A DNA stretch of 64,000 nt from Platycnemis pennipes (taxonomy: Eukaryota; Arthropoda; Insecta; Odonata; Platycnemididae), in NCBI GenBank assembly GCA_933228895.1, contig OW121858.1, forward strand, positions 33,379,859 to 33,443,858, read 5' to 3'. Below are positions 21,354 through 31,979 of this stretch, in pieces (the stretch's first letter is position 1; each line of letters opens with the position of its first letter). The translations under genes were made by a program, and so were the position numbers. A model generated the notes under the pieces. The model did no database searches. It worked only from the letters and a program-made list of their open reading frames with translations, and had not been told where the DNA came from.

Positions 21354-24300
21354 GGACGGGAGGCGTGACTTCGGCGGCGTGGAGGGGAGGAACAGCGAAC
21401 ATGGCGGAAGAAAGACCGCGCGACGCGACGACGAGGGTCGCGGCGAAGGAGCCTGGGGACGCGGGGAAGGAATGGCGCCGCCCCCGGGTGAATTTTCCGG
21501 TGCGGCTCGTGTCAGCGGAGGTCATCCCAGCTCGGAGCGTTCGTCTCCTGCCCCTTCCCCTTGGTGGCGGCTGGAAAGTGGGCCAGGAGAGCATGGTGGA
21601 ATCGGCGCTGGAAGTGGACGACTGCTGGGTGGCCAGATCTGTTTGTAAGGTGAATGGGGAGGGAAGTGCTAAGATCCAAGTAAGTCACTTTGGAATTATA
21701 GATGTAACTCTGAGTAAGGGTACAGTGATCGCGATAGTGAGTGATGTGGAGGAGACAATTAATAATGGGAGGGACTGGGACGCCTATATTTCAGTGTGTA
21801 AGGCTGGGGAGGATGAGTTTATGGACGAGATCGCAAGGGAGTTGTCCCATCTGGACATTGAGGAACAATCGGTATTGCAGCCTTTAATCGGAAGGTATAG
21901 TTATTTGTTCTCGCCGTCGGGAACGCCCCCGGCTACGCACTTGGCAGAACATCAGATTCCCACTGGCGATGCCCAGCCACTTTATAGAGGACCCTACCGG
22001 ACCCCCCATCAATTGAAGCCATTGATAGACGATTTCGTGAAGGAACAATTAGAGGGGTGAATAATAGTGCCAAGTCACAGCCCCTGGGTCTCGCCCGTAG
22101 TGATTGTCCCGAAAAAGTCTGAGGATGGAGGGCCGAAGTGTCGGTTTTGCATAGATTTTCGCGCGTTAAACGCAATAACGAAGCCTGACGTATACCCCCT
22201 GCCTAACATTACCGAAACACTCGACTATTTGGAGGGGTGTAGGTATTTCACTACACGTGATTTAACTGCGGGCTACCATCAAATTCCGTTGGCTCCAGAG
22301 TCGCGTGAGAAAACTGCTTTTATAGTACGTTGACATGCATTTAATGGATTGTATGAATATACCAGAATAGATTATGGTCTCAAGAACGGTCCTAGCGTAT
22401 TCCAACCATTTATGGACGGAGTTTTTAGAGGTATGACTCCTACGGAATGCCTAGTGTATCTCGATGATGTCATCGTTTTTAGTGGTTCAATAAAGGAACA
22501 CGCTGGGCGTTTGGGCCGAGTGTTTGAGAGGTTAGATACGGCAGGATTGTCATTGAAACTGTATAAATGCCACTTCGCCCTCCCGCAAGTGAAATATTTG
22601 GGCCACATTATTAGTGCAAAGGGTATTTTTCCGGACCCTAGCAAGATCTCAGCGGTAAAGGAATTCCCTACTCCGAAAACAGTGAATGAGACCCAATCCT
22701 TTTTGGGCCTTACAAATTATTACCGTCGGTTCATCGAAAACTATGCGGTTCTTGCCCGGCCGCTTACATCGCTATTAAGAATGGATACCGCATTCGTTTG
22801 GACACCCGAGTGCGACGACGCAGTGGAAAATTTAAAAACAGCGATTACGAGCAGTCCTTTATTGGTGTACCCAGATTTCTCTTTGCCTTTTGTCATCTCG
22901 ACAGATGCGAGTAATTTCGCAATAGGGGCCGTCCTGTCTCAAGTGATCAACGGGGAGGAACATCCGGTAGCATTTGACTCACGGCAACTGAAGAAATCTG
23001 AGCTGAATTATACCACGACCGAGAAGGAATTGGTGGGAGTAATTTGGGCTGTCACTCAATTTAGAAATTATGTTCTAGGACGAAAATTTACCATTGTGAC
23101 GGACCACGCAGCACTCACGTGGCTATTCGGTTTAAAGGAACCCAACAGTCGATTAATGAGGTGGACATTAAGACTGGGTGATTATGATTACCAGGTGGTC
23201 CACAGGCCAGGAAAAAACCATGCCAATGCTGTCGCCTTAAGCAGGAAGGTTTGCCATGCGTCTGCCGAAGAAATAATTAATTTTGGAGAAGAGCAGAAAC
23301 GAGACCCCGAATGTATAAAGTGGGGAAGGGAAAATAAATTCGTTGTTGTTGGGGACGTTATTTTTAAAAGACACAAGGGAGGAGATAAAATAGTGGTACC
23401 AAGAAATTGCAGAGAGAGCGTCTTGCGCCAGTGTCATGAACACATACTATCGGGCCATCAAGGAGTACATGCCACCGCGAGTAGGGTCAGAAGGGATTAC
23501 TGGTGACCAACGATTTTGGGGGATGTCAAGGAGTATGTGAAGTGCTGTATAGCCTGTAGCCAGCGAAGCCCCTACGGTATGTGTAGGGCCCCTCTACAGG
23601 CACTGCCAGCGGCGGAAAGACCCTTCGAGTTCCTCGCTCTGGACATTGTTGGTGCTCTCCGTAAGACAGAGGGGGGGAACCGATATATCTTATCTATTTT
23701 AGACCATTTTATAAGATACTTGGTAATGGTGCCGCTGCCCGACCAAACAGCTGAAACCGTATCCGTCGCACTGGTTAAGCATTGGATATTGAACTTCGGA
23801 GTACCGGTGTTATTGCTTACGGATCAGGGGACTAACTTTATGTCCGATCTGTTCCGACAGATTTGTAGGCTATTGAAGGTAAAACAACTAAGGACCTCCC
23901 CATTCCACCCAGAGTGCAATGGCCGAGTTGAGAGAGTTCATCGGACAATGTCAAAGATTCTTAGCCATTACGTGAACGTACGAAACGACGATTGGGACAA
24001 GCACCTCGCATTTGCCGTGACGGCGTATAACACGAGTAAACACAGGAGCACTGGGTTCACCCCACACGAGATGGTGTTTGGACAACAGATGGCATCACCT
24101 TTCAATCGTTTCGAAACGATTAGCCCAGGAAAGGAACACCCTGGTGTGACGGGGCTACGAGAGAGGTTGAAAGGAATGTGGAAACAATGCGCCCGTAATG
24201 ATCGGTTAGCGGTGAGGCAAAGGAGGGAAACTGTGAGAGGAAAGGGTAATATAAGGGAATATAGAGAGGGCGATCACGTATTTTTAAGTGACCCTTGTTT

Positions 24301-24466
24301 AAAGGTAGGGCAAGTGAAAAAGTTCCATAGACCGTGGAAGGGCCCGTATCGCGTGTTGAAGGTAACTTCAAAGTGCAATCTACTATTGCAGCTTCTATTT
24401 CGAACCCTTATTGTACACATAAGTTGTGTCAAACCTTATCACGGTCCTGTTCCCCCCCTGAAGTAG
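21332..24466 (+). pseudogene. pol: Gypsy pol, three in-frame TGA stops, no protease core
   Basis: A single frame carries, in order, the linker before RT, reverse transcriptase (PWVSPVVIVPKKS, catalytic YLDD at about 22457-22468), RNase H (STDASNFAIGAVL, TTEKELVGVIWA, TDHAALTWL), the integrase zinc-binding region (CHEHILSGHQGVH...CCIAC) and the integrase core with the three acidic residues in LALD, LLTDQGTNF and VERVHR. TGA codons at 22058, 22331 and 23504 break it. No DTG/DSG protease motif is present, and the space between gag and RT linker is too short, so protease has been deleted. The frame ends with TAG at 24464. Confidence 0.92.
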
Positions 24467-24942
24467 TGAATACCGGGGATCGACCCCGTGGACGGCCAAG
24501 AAAATACCGAATCACCGCGCGAGTTCCGGAGCCAGCTGCTCCGAACCCCTCCGAGTGGGAGGAAGAGTGGGTGGAAGGCCGAGGGGAATCATTGGTGACT
24601 CAGGGCGCAGGAGAAGATATCAGCGCGGAGAGAGGAGACACCGTTGCCATAGAGGAAGAGAAGGGTTTCCCCGCTTCCCCCTGTGTCGCCTATCCCCCTC
24701 CACCCCCTGTCCCTCATCAAGAAGACACTGCCTCTCCGCTGGAGGTGGAAGGGGTCACCGCCCCTCATCCCCCTCCCCTCCCCCGTCGTGGTCCATACCG
24801 TTTGCGGCTGAGAAGGGGGCGTGGTGAGTCGTCCCCACCCTACGTGATTCCCCCACATTCACCCTCTCATCGCTATGATCTACGCCTGCGGGAGGCCCTG
24901 ACACGATGGGAGGAGGAAGAAGAGGATCTGGAGGACCCTTAA
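24334..24942 (+). other. Open frame after pol with AT-hook-like motif
   Basis: A +1-shifted frame runs from the end of integrase through acidic and Pro-rich sequence. It contains RPRGRPRK (24481-24504), an AT-hook-like motif. It could be the out-of-frame C-terminal extension of pol or a linker before env. Whether it was ever a separate protein is unclear. Confidence 0.4.
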
Positions 24943-25760
24943 AATATTTGGTTTGGCTGTTGTGGGTGGTGGGGTGTGGTTTGTATCCTATGAGGGGCCA
25001 AGAAGTGACACCATTAAAAAGTGGTATATTATTTGAAAGACAGCGAGGTGTAAATTTAAGTCAACATTCTTGGATGGTAGTAATACATTTTGATCGGGGT
25101 ACCATGAAAGACGAGTAAAAGGGGGTGTGACAAATTTTCGATGACGTAAGGGCTAGGATGGAAGGGGAAGTTATGAAGAGTTTTAATCGGGGGTATCCCG
25201 TGGCGTTAGAAAGGATGAATAGGGAATACCAACATGTCAAGGAGGAAATGGAAACATTAGGGGAATTGGTCGAGAAGCAACGGAAAAGATGGGGCTGGAT
25301 CAATTTTGGGGGCTAATTGCGATGGTCAGCCACTGTGACATAGCGGGTAGCAATTTTAAGTTATTGGCCAGTGGGTATCAACGGCGCGAAATAAAGGGTA
25401 AATTATTAGAAATAGTCCTCCCGGATGTTAGAATAGTCGAGGATGAAGGCGGCCTAGATATTTGGAAACGACTCAAATCTGGAGGGTCTGCGAGATGAGC
25501 TGGGACGGGAACAAATGACACAGGCGCTCAGGGGATTTCACTAAATGGGTAGGGAGCAGCATTGGAATAACAATTCTCATATTATATTTGTACTGGTTGC
25601 GGTCGTTGCTGAGTAGTAAATGTGGTGGTAGAGTGGTCGAAAGTAAGAGGAGGCTAGAGATAGTTGATGCGAAGGGGCGCGTCATGCTATCTAGCTTGGA
25701 AGCCTCGGCTGAAGAAGTGGGTGCGGGGCCCGATGAATTAATTAGGTATGATGATTGAGG
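24906..25760 (+). pseudogene. env: Env-like region, decayed
   Basis: Starts with a hydrophobic signal-peptide-like segment (LVWLLWVVGCGL) and GILFERQRGVNL, reminiscent of the start of insect errantivirus envelope proteins. Frameshifts and stops follow, and near 25545-25620 there is a transmembrane-like stretch (ITILILYLYWL) followed by basic residues. Far shorter than a normal env and not translatable as one protein. The homology is inferred from layout and short motifs only. Confidence 0.5.
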
Positions 25761-26400
25761 TTGGAGTAGATGCAATGTCTTACAGCGGGTATTTTATTTT
25801 CAGGAACGGGACTTATTATTCCACTTATTCCAATAAAAATAAACACATCATTGAGATGAATAAGTTTGGTGTCTATGTGTTGATAGTGTTGTGATGAGGG
25901 ATTTCACATGAACTTGAACAATATATTTTTAAATGAATAATGGGAATTGTGAAAATAAAAGGTTTTGAATGGAATGTATGATAAAAGTGATATAAACAGT
26001 CATTGTGAAATATATTTAGGATTTCTACAATAAGCCTTACAAGAGGCAACAACCACTGCATGAATAGTAGTAAAATGTAGGGGGATGTTAATTTGCATAA
26101 GTGCTTAAACTTTCTGAATTGGGACTGTTTACGTTGTATTATATATATGTATTTTGCCCCATGTCATTTTAATACAATTTATTTAGGTTTACTATGTCGG
26201 TTATGGGCAAACCCTTTTTGGTGAGACTTTATATTGTTTGGTGAAACTTACTTTTCTGGGTCAGTGTTATTTTCTGGGTTGCATTTTAATAGTTATATGT
26301 ATCATCTGACTTTTATTCTAGAATTTTGGTTGACTGATTGGGTATTGAATGAATCGCCGAATAACAACATGTTATTCATTATTATTCAGCGATTCACTTT

Positions 26401-26413
26401 TGGGGGGAAGTGG
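26401..26413 (+). promoter_or_regulatory. Polypurine tract
   Basis: TGGGGGGAAGTGG lies immediately before the right LTR. It is the expected plus-strand priming site. Confidence 0.7.
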
Positions 26414-26756
26414 TGTAAGCGTGCCCGGTGTTGGTTGCGGCGGTAATGGTATCCCCCGGATGTGGAGTCACATTCAGGTGTGACTCCTATAACACCTTGC
26501 GAATCCTTTCCGTGGGAAGTCGCACAGTTAGCATGGAAAGCTTCTGCCATTGCCGGCCAATAGGATGCCCTCGAGGGGGTGACGGGGTGACGCGGGCGCG
26601 GCGTGAGGGCAGGAGAGACTCGGGGAGTCTATCTGGGCGGCCTATGACCAACATGTAACTGAGGTGTAAATAAAAGCGTTAAAACAGAACGCCCGACTTG
26701 TTCCCTTACCGCGCCTTCTCCGGACCAAGTCTTTGTATTTATGCGGAGCGCTTACA
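26414..26756 (+). repeat. Gypsy 3' LTR
   Basis: TGTAAGCG...CGCTTACA, with inverted 8-bp ends. Clearly homologous to the 5' LTR but 40 bp shorter. Confidence 0.88.
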
Positions 26757-26968
26757 GCATCAAAGATTTTATGTAAAATTGGTCGGCAAGTAAAACTTTT
26801 GCTACCTCCTCAATTTTCAAAATTAGGTATTATTTCAGGTAGGTACTCAAGTGGTTAAGCTGTGTTTATGTGGAACATTTTACTAATCACCACAGCCTAT
26901 CCCCCTCCCCGCTAAGGGTTTTCAACTCCAGATCGGCATAACGCTTATTACTCTTCATTCTATTTGTT
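26757..26968. repeat. Copy of the sequence left of the Gypsy element
   Basis: GCATCAAAGATTTTATGTAAAA through CAGATCGGCATAACGCTTA matches 19566-19770 with a few differences. The copy starts exactly at the end of the right LTR. Confidence 0.85.
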
Positions 26969-27163
26969 GGAGTTGGAGGGAGGGATATCACAGGCGTAAC
27001 GCATGCTGTTTTAAAATAATAATTATGCAACAGATTTGAAATGTTGTGCTCATGGAAGGGGCAGAGGGGGAATACGTACTCTCTGGAACAGAGTTCTCTT
27101 CCGAGTGTTGTCCATGGTAAGCTGGATTCATTTTTACTTATTGTGGCATTTTTTGGTACCCCC

Positions 27164-27696
27164 TAGAGATGGGCAACTCGGTAAATTACCGCGGTGTTTT
27201 TCGTAAATTACCAACACCCCTGAATATTACCGTAATAAACGGTAATTTTCAGAAAAGTGATTTTTCAGAAAATTTCTTCCTCACGAAGCAACAATTAGAA
27301 TGGGTAATATTATAAATTAAGTAGGTAGCCAAAACGGTTTTGTTTATATTGTGCCCGTGATTAATTCAGAGTAACATAACAAATGCACATTGCGCAGAGG
27401 AATGTCTTTGGAAAGAAAATTTCTCATGGTGTGACAAAAGAGTGTCAAATTGCGTGTTGCTGCCAACTTTGTTATGATTCTTTTAACGCATTATAATAGA
27501 TAAACGTCGTGATATGTTAGATATAAGCATCGGCATTTATATCTCAAAACTGTTTGATTGCGTTTTAAGTCCTCTGATAAGGATTTGCTGCTCAAAACTT
27601 AAAATAACCAGAAAATTACGGTAATTTTCGAAAATTAACATAATTTACCACAGTAATTTACCTTAATTGAAAATTACGGTAATTTACCCGTCTTTA
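27164..27696 (+). mobile_element. hAT-type MITE, copy 2 (533 bp)
   Basis: The same family as 8817-9319, in the same orientation (TAGAGATGGGCAACTCGG start). It is flanked by the perfect 8-bp duplication GTACCCCC (27156-27163 and 27697-27704). Confidence 0.87.
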
Positions 27697-27704
27697 GTAC
27701 CCCC

Positions 27705-30423
27705 CCCCCCCTCCCCTTGTTGGACATTAACCCTCGGTGGACTAATTACCCGAAGCCGAAGGACTTGCACGACAGGCGTAGCCAACGACACCAGCAATGC
27801 CTGCGATTCCAAATGGCATCGATTCACGCCTGCATCAATTCACGGCCGCACCAATCCCCTCACCACATCCGCTCTCACTTATATAGCCCGCAGACTGCGG
27901 AGGAAGACCAGAAGTTAGGCCATCGTACAAACCGTTATTTGGTGTTCCCCCGCCGGAGTCAAAAAAGAGTTCCTGATGCTCCAATGATAAACTCCCACTT
28001 AGCCCTCTTCACCCATACCATTTTTCCTTCCCCTCAAAATTCGACCTATCGACGATTTCCACGTTAAACCCCATTCCACTTTGACCTTGCCGAAACTATC
28101 TCCTCCTTATGCCAGAAAAAAACCTCCCCTCTCACGCCCTCTGTTCGAGTCGAGACGGCGACGAGTTCACTTCTTGGCTACGTCCGTCGGTCTCGAGTTA
28201 GTTTTCTTGGAGACTTCATCATTCTTGAGAGGGTCCTTGGTCTATTGTTGCAAGTTATTATGTTCTCCCTGAATTTGGAAGAGTATTTCAATTTGTTGGT
28301 TTGTACTTGCTTTGTCTATTTTTGTTGAAACACATTGTTTGTTGTAGTTATATTCTCATACTTTTGTTCTTTGTTATATTTTGACCTCATCTTGCTAATC
28401 CGTGTTTGGAAAGAATTTTGTCTCCCTGGATGAGCGTTTCTCTTGAAACAATTTTTCATTCGGGAAACGCTGCATTATTTCCCAAGCTATCACACCGACC
28501 AACACTCCTCTCTAACAACTTCAATAAAAATTTGGAACTCCCTTCCGACGCATCCAAAACAAAGTTTGCCGCTGAATGCCTTAAAAGAAAAATGCAGAAT
28601 TCTTATTGGAATTACAGAATAATTAGAGATAGAATTGAATGGGTTAGTAACATGTAATCAGTTCGAACAAATTTTAGTCCACAAAGAAAAAAACTATGTA
28701 ACAATATTGGTGAGCTATATAAAGCATGATATCATTGTTATGTTAAGCTTGTCTCTCTGTTCTAAATGTATGCTCTGTTGAATGCGTTTATTATGTAAAA
28801 GTATGTGAATTAGCGACAAAAGTGTAAACATTTGCTACCAGCAGTCTGGTCCCATATTACAAATGTGTAGTATTGAATTTTTGGAAAAAGAATAGTTCTC
28901 CTATTGGAAACGCTGCATCACGACTGGAGATAATTTTTTTACGGATAAGTACATGCATGGATTACAATACAAAAAACTTATTTTCCCCGTTCTTTTTTTC
29001 CCAGTGTCGGGCGCGGTACCGTGGCCGCTAAGTGTTCATGGCGGAATTATATTTTTCCAAGTGCAACGTTTATTCTGGAAAAGTACGAGTTCTCGGGAGA
29101 AGCTTCAAAAGGAAAGCTATGGTAAGTTTTTTTCACTCCCTCAAAGAAACAAATTTTGTAAATATATTAAGGAGGCTACACCGTGACTCCCCTATTCAAA
29201 CTCCCGTAAAAGAGCTTTGCTATTTAATGAATAAATACCGAACCAGAAAAACCCCTACATATATGGAAAATCATTTATAGGGCGATAACTCAAACACAAT
29301 AATTGTAATAGTATGCTATTATATGACGTGCTGTATTTGTATTCTATTTTTTACGAGCTCTTTTTTAACTCATTTTGACTTCGGAACATGACTGACGTGT
29401 TGTTGCCACGTTTAATTTACAAAGTGAGAATAAATGCTCAATCCCGCTAATTCGTATTCTTAAATACGTTAAATATTTTCTTACCTAGTTTTAAACTATT
29501 TCCTTGCAAATACAACTCTTTGTTTTGAATTTTATTGATGTTGATATTTTTTAATACTGTTTGGCAACAATGAAGCTGCTACAATTTGGAAGCATTGGAA
29601 TTAATTACACCATGTCAATAACCAATGAAATATTTAAATTGCATAAAAATTATAAGAAGGACCTTGGTGTAAGGTATATTCCTTAATTAGTTAATAAATA
29701 GACTTGTAAGCACATTCCGTCACAAGTAGGTACCGTTGCCAATGATAACAACATACTGTAGCGCCTCTTTCATGTAACTAAGGCTTTTCTGCTTTTTTTC
29801 GAGCAAATATTTATTAATATCAATGAAACAAGTGTGGTTAGGCGAGCACTTTTTTACAATGCTCAGTTTTACATAAAATTGCGCATCTTACATTAGTTTT
29901 CCATCAAAACGACATTTCTCTTTACATTATTGATCTGCAAATTTCACTGCAAGAGCCATCCTCTGCCGTATAACCACGTAATATAAAATATCTGATTTTC
30001 AACGTCTTTTTTCTCAAAAATGTGATGGAAAGGCCTCTTTATTTTATTGCCAATCGATAGAAGGGCCAAAAACAATTGTGTGTCCTGAAATTTTCACAAA
30101 AATAGCATCTACTTCATAATTCGATGGAGCCCCCTTTAAGTGTGGTCAAATGACCCTAAAACTAGTGTTTCGTGGCGGCATCAACTTGTCAATGTTTTCG
30201 TGTACATGGTGAAAACTACGGGCGAGGTAGAAAGTTTATTCATGAGCCGTGGGCATGTTGCTAAAAATGAATTCTAAAAGACGTCCTGGGCGTTGAAAAT
30301 AAAAAATTGCGTAAAAAAAGTATAGGGAAGCTATGTTGTTTCGACCCCTGTTTCGCAAATTATTTCATTAAGTAGTGGCAGAGTGCTACTGCTCGGTTCT
30401 TGACAGAAAACGTGTTGTCCGTA
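27705..30423. other. Intergenic, unassigned
   Basis: No host gene that I recognise. Short open frames at 28406-28657 and 28953-29280 have no domain, and their surroundings are AT-rich. The GC-richer part 27720-28150 differs in composition from its surroundings and may be an old transposon. Confidence 0.4.
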
Positions 30424-30426
30424 TAA

Positions 30427-30480
30427 AGGCCTGCACACACCCGAGCGGTGGCGGTGGCGACGGCGGTCGCGGTGGCGGTC
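30427..30480 (+). repeat. Left GC-rich terminal repeat
   Basis: AGGCCTGCACACACC followed by GAGCGGTGGCGGTGGCGACG and further GGT/GGC triplets, in strong contrast to the AT-rich surroundings. It is the inverted partner of 42680-42736. Confidence 0.75.
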
Positions 30481-30494
30481 AAAATATGCACTTG

Positions 30495-30545
30495 CGTCAA
30501 ATGGAACCGACCTCGACCTTCGGTCGAGGTCGGTTCCATTTGACG
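30495..30545. repeat. Perfect 24-bp palindrome, 3-nt loop
   Basis: The left arm 30495-30518 (CGTCAAATGGAACCGACCTC...) and right arm 30522-30545 are exact reverse complements around TTC. It would form a stable hairpin or cruciform and lies just inside the left GC-rich end. Confidence 0.9.
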
Positions 30546-30596
30546 GCGGTTGGTCGGCGGTCGAAAGTGTCCTTTGGGGGTAAAGAGTCGTCCATG

Positions 30597-30730
30597 TACA
30601 CCCGTCCACAATAAATAGTTACCACCTCGGAGGCCGAATTTTTCCAAGTCCCGAGTTGAAGGAGATTTGACAACACTGTCCCTTGGCGCAGAGTTTAAAT
30701 GCCCAGAGCTCTCGCCATTTATTGGGGGTA
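30597..30730 (-). repeat. Family E terminal segment, inverted
   Basis: TACACCCGTCCACAATAAAT... reads inward here. It is nearly identical for ~85 bp to the reverse complement of the end of the copy at 41335-42187, and includes a TTTAAATGCCC box. Confidence 0.85.
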
Positions 30731-30995
30731 CCCTTCCCTCGAGAACAATTCCCTTTTCGCCCTTTCTCAAGTGAACAGCAGACCGCCTTGACCCACGACC
30801 ACGATATTTGCTAGAAGACGAGTCGCCCGAGACACATAGGTACCCGTGGCCACAGAACGGGAGAAGGGGCACGAGATGAGTTCCAATCACTTTTCGACAC
30901 ATTTCTAGTAGAAACAGATAGAAAATGACACTCGCTTTATAACCTCTTTCGAAAATACCTATCATTTATTCCGAGACCACTTTGGAGTCCTATGA

Positions 30996-31950
30996 CAACT
31001 GGACGATTTTCCGAGGGCAATTATTAACGTGCTAAATGGTCGTTGCGCTTCCACGGGTATTATAAGACCGTAAAATATGTAATGTTCTGGTTTAAATTTT
31101 ATGTCCTCTAAACTTAACACTTCAAAACGCCTACATTTATTGATCACTAAGTCACCAATTAACTCAGATTCATCCAACGTTCATGTCGCAGAGCGTAGGT
31201 GTGAAGAAAGTCTTAGGAAGGTGTAAACAGAAAGCCTTAGTTTTATTATTCCGTAGTTTTTTCAATTGATCACTGCTTCAACTGCTCATGTATTACGTCT
31301 AAATGAAATTAGATCAGCTGCTAATATGATCTTTAGTAGAATTGCCGAGTATCAGTTTAAGAAATAACCAGGCGAGTATGCGAGAGTGCGAGGATTGTGT
31401 GTAATTTGAAAGAAATTCTAAATATATCCGCGATAATTTTTCTTCATTTATTACCCGAGTAAGCTTGGAACTTAATTATACTTATATGCCGTGAAGACGT
31501 TCAGTACGTCTTGTCTATTGTTATCGAAATCTGCCTGTAGCAGTTGTAGCATTATTATTTTTACCATTTACTATACAAGCGCATTTTTCGAACTCTTATC
31601 TCGAATATTTTATGATCTCATTATTTCCTACAATGAATTACAGGCAAAAACGGAGTATTTGGGAATACTTTGGGAACGCTTTTGACTAAGAACTATCGAC
31701 GGTGTTAATGACAACTCTTGCTTCGAGCTGCAATCATATTTGGGTCGTCACTCTCTCAGCAGTCGCGAAACCTACACGATCATCATCTCGGAGCAGCAAT
31801 CGAAAAGAAGGCTGCGTTTCGGGAGGCCTCACTCCTGGGAGCCGATTGTCACAGGGCACCCTTGCGGTCCACCCCCACACTGCAAAAATCCCTGTCCACC
31901 TTTGTCAGTCGTAAGAGAGGGAAAACCCGCCATGCTTTACCTGCTCCTTA
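30996..31950 (+). repeat. Family E copy A (5' module plus main body, right end lost)
   Basis: 30996-31343 matches 51864-52185 (GGACGATTTTCCGAGG, TTTTCAATTGATCACTGCTTC, AAATTAGATCAGCTGCTAAT). 31343-31900 matches 41335-41990 and 53722-54380. The family encodes no obvious protein. Confidence 0.75.
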
Positions 31951-31979
31951 AATACCCATTGTGCTTGGGCCCTGAAAGA

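Larger units (their letters stand above)
20118..26756 (+). mobile_element. Degenerate env-bearing Gypsy (errantivirus-like) provirus
   Basis: A 6.6-kb LTR element with LTRs at 20118-20500 and 26414-26756, a tRNA-Leu-type primer site, gag, pol and a broken env-like region, then a polypurine tract. All gag and pol stops are premature TGA codons. The aspartic protease core is missing. The LTRs differ by indels and many substitutions and no target duplication flanks the element. It is an old, inactive copy. Confidence 0.9.

Noticed and set aside
21064..21594. 176-codon minus-strand open frame in Gypsy
   Set aside because: Antisense to gag in GC-rich sequence; Pro/Arg-rich with no homology.
28406..28657. 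83-codon open frame of possible host origin
   Set aside because: No recognised domain, no supporting splice partners and no codon signal; left unassigned.
28953..29280. Two overlapping short frames
   Set aside because: Overlapping frames in AT-rich DNA with no known motif.
30360..30965. 201-codon minus-strand open frame
   Set aside because: It runs through a family E terminus, a palindrome and GC triplet repeats; the Thr/Ala/Arg-rich part is a translation of the repeat.
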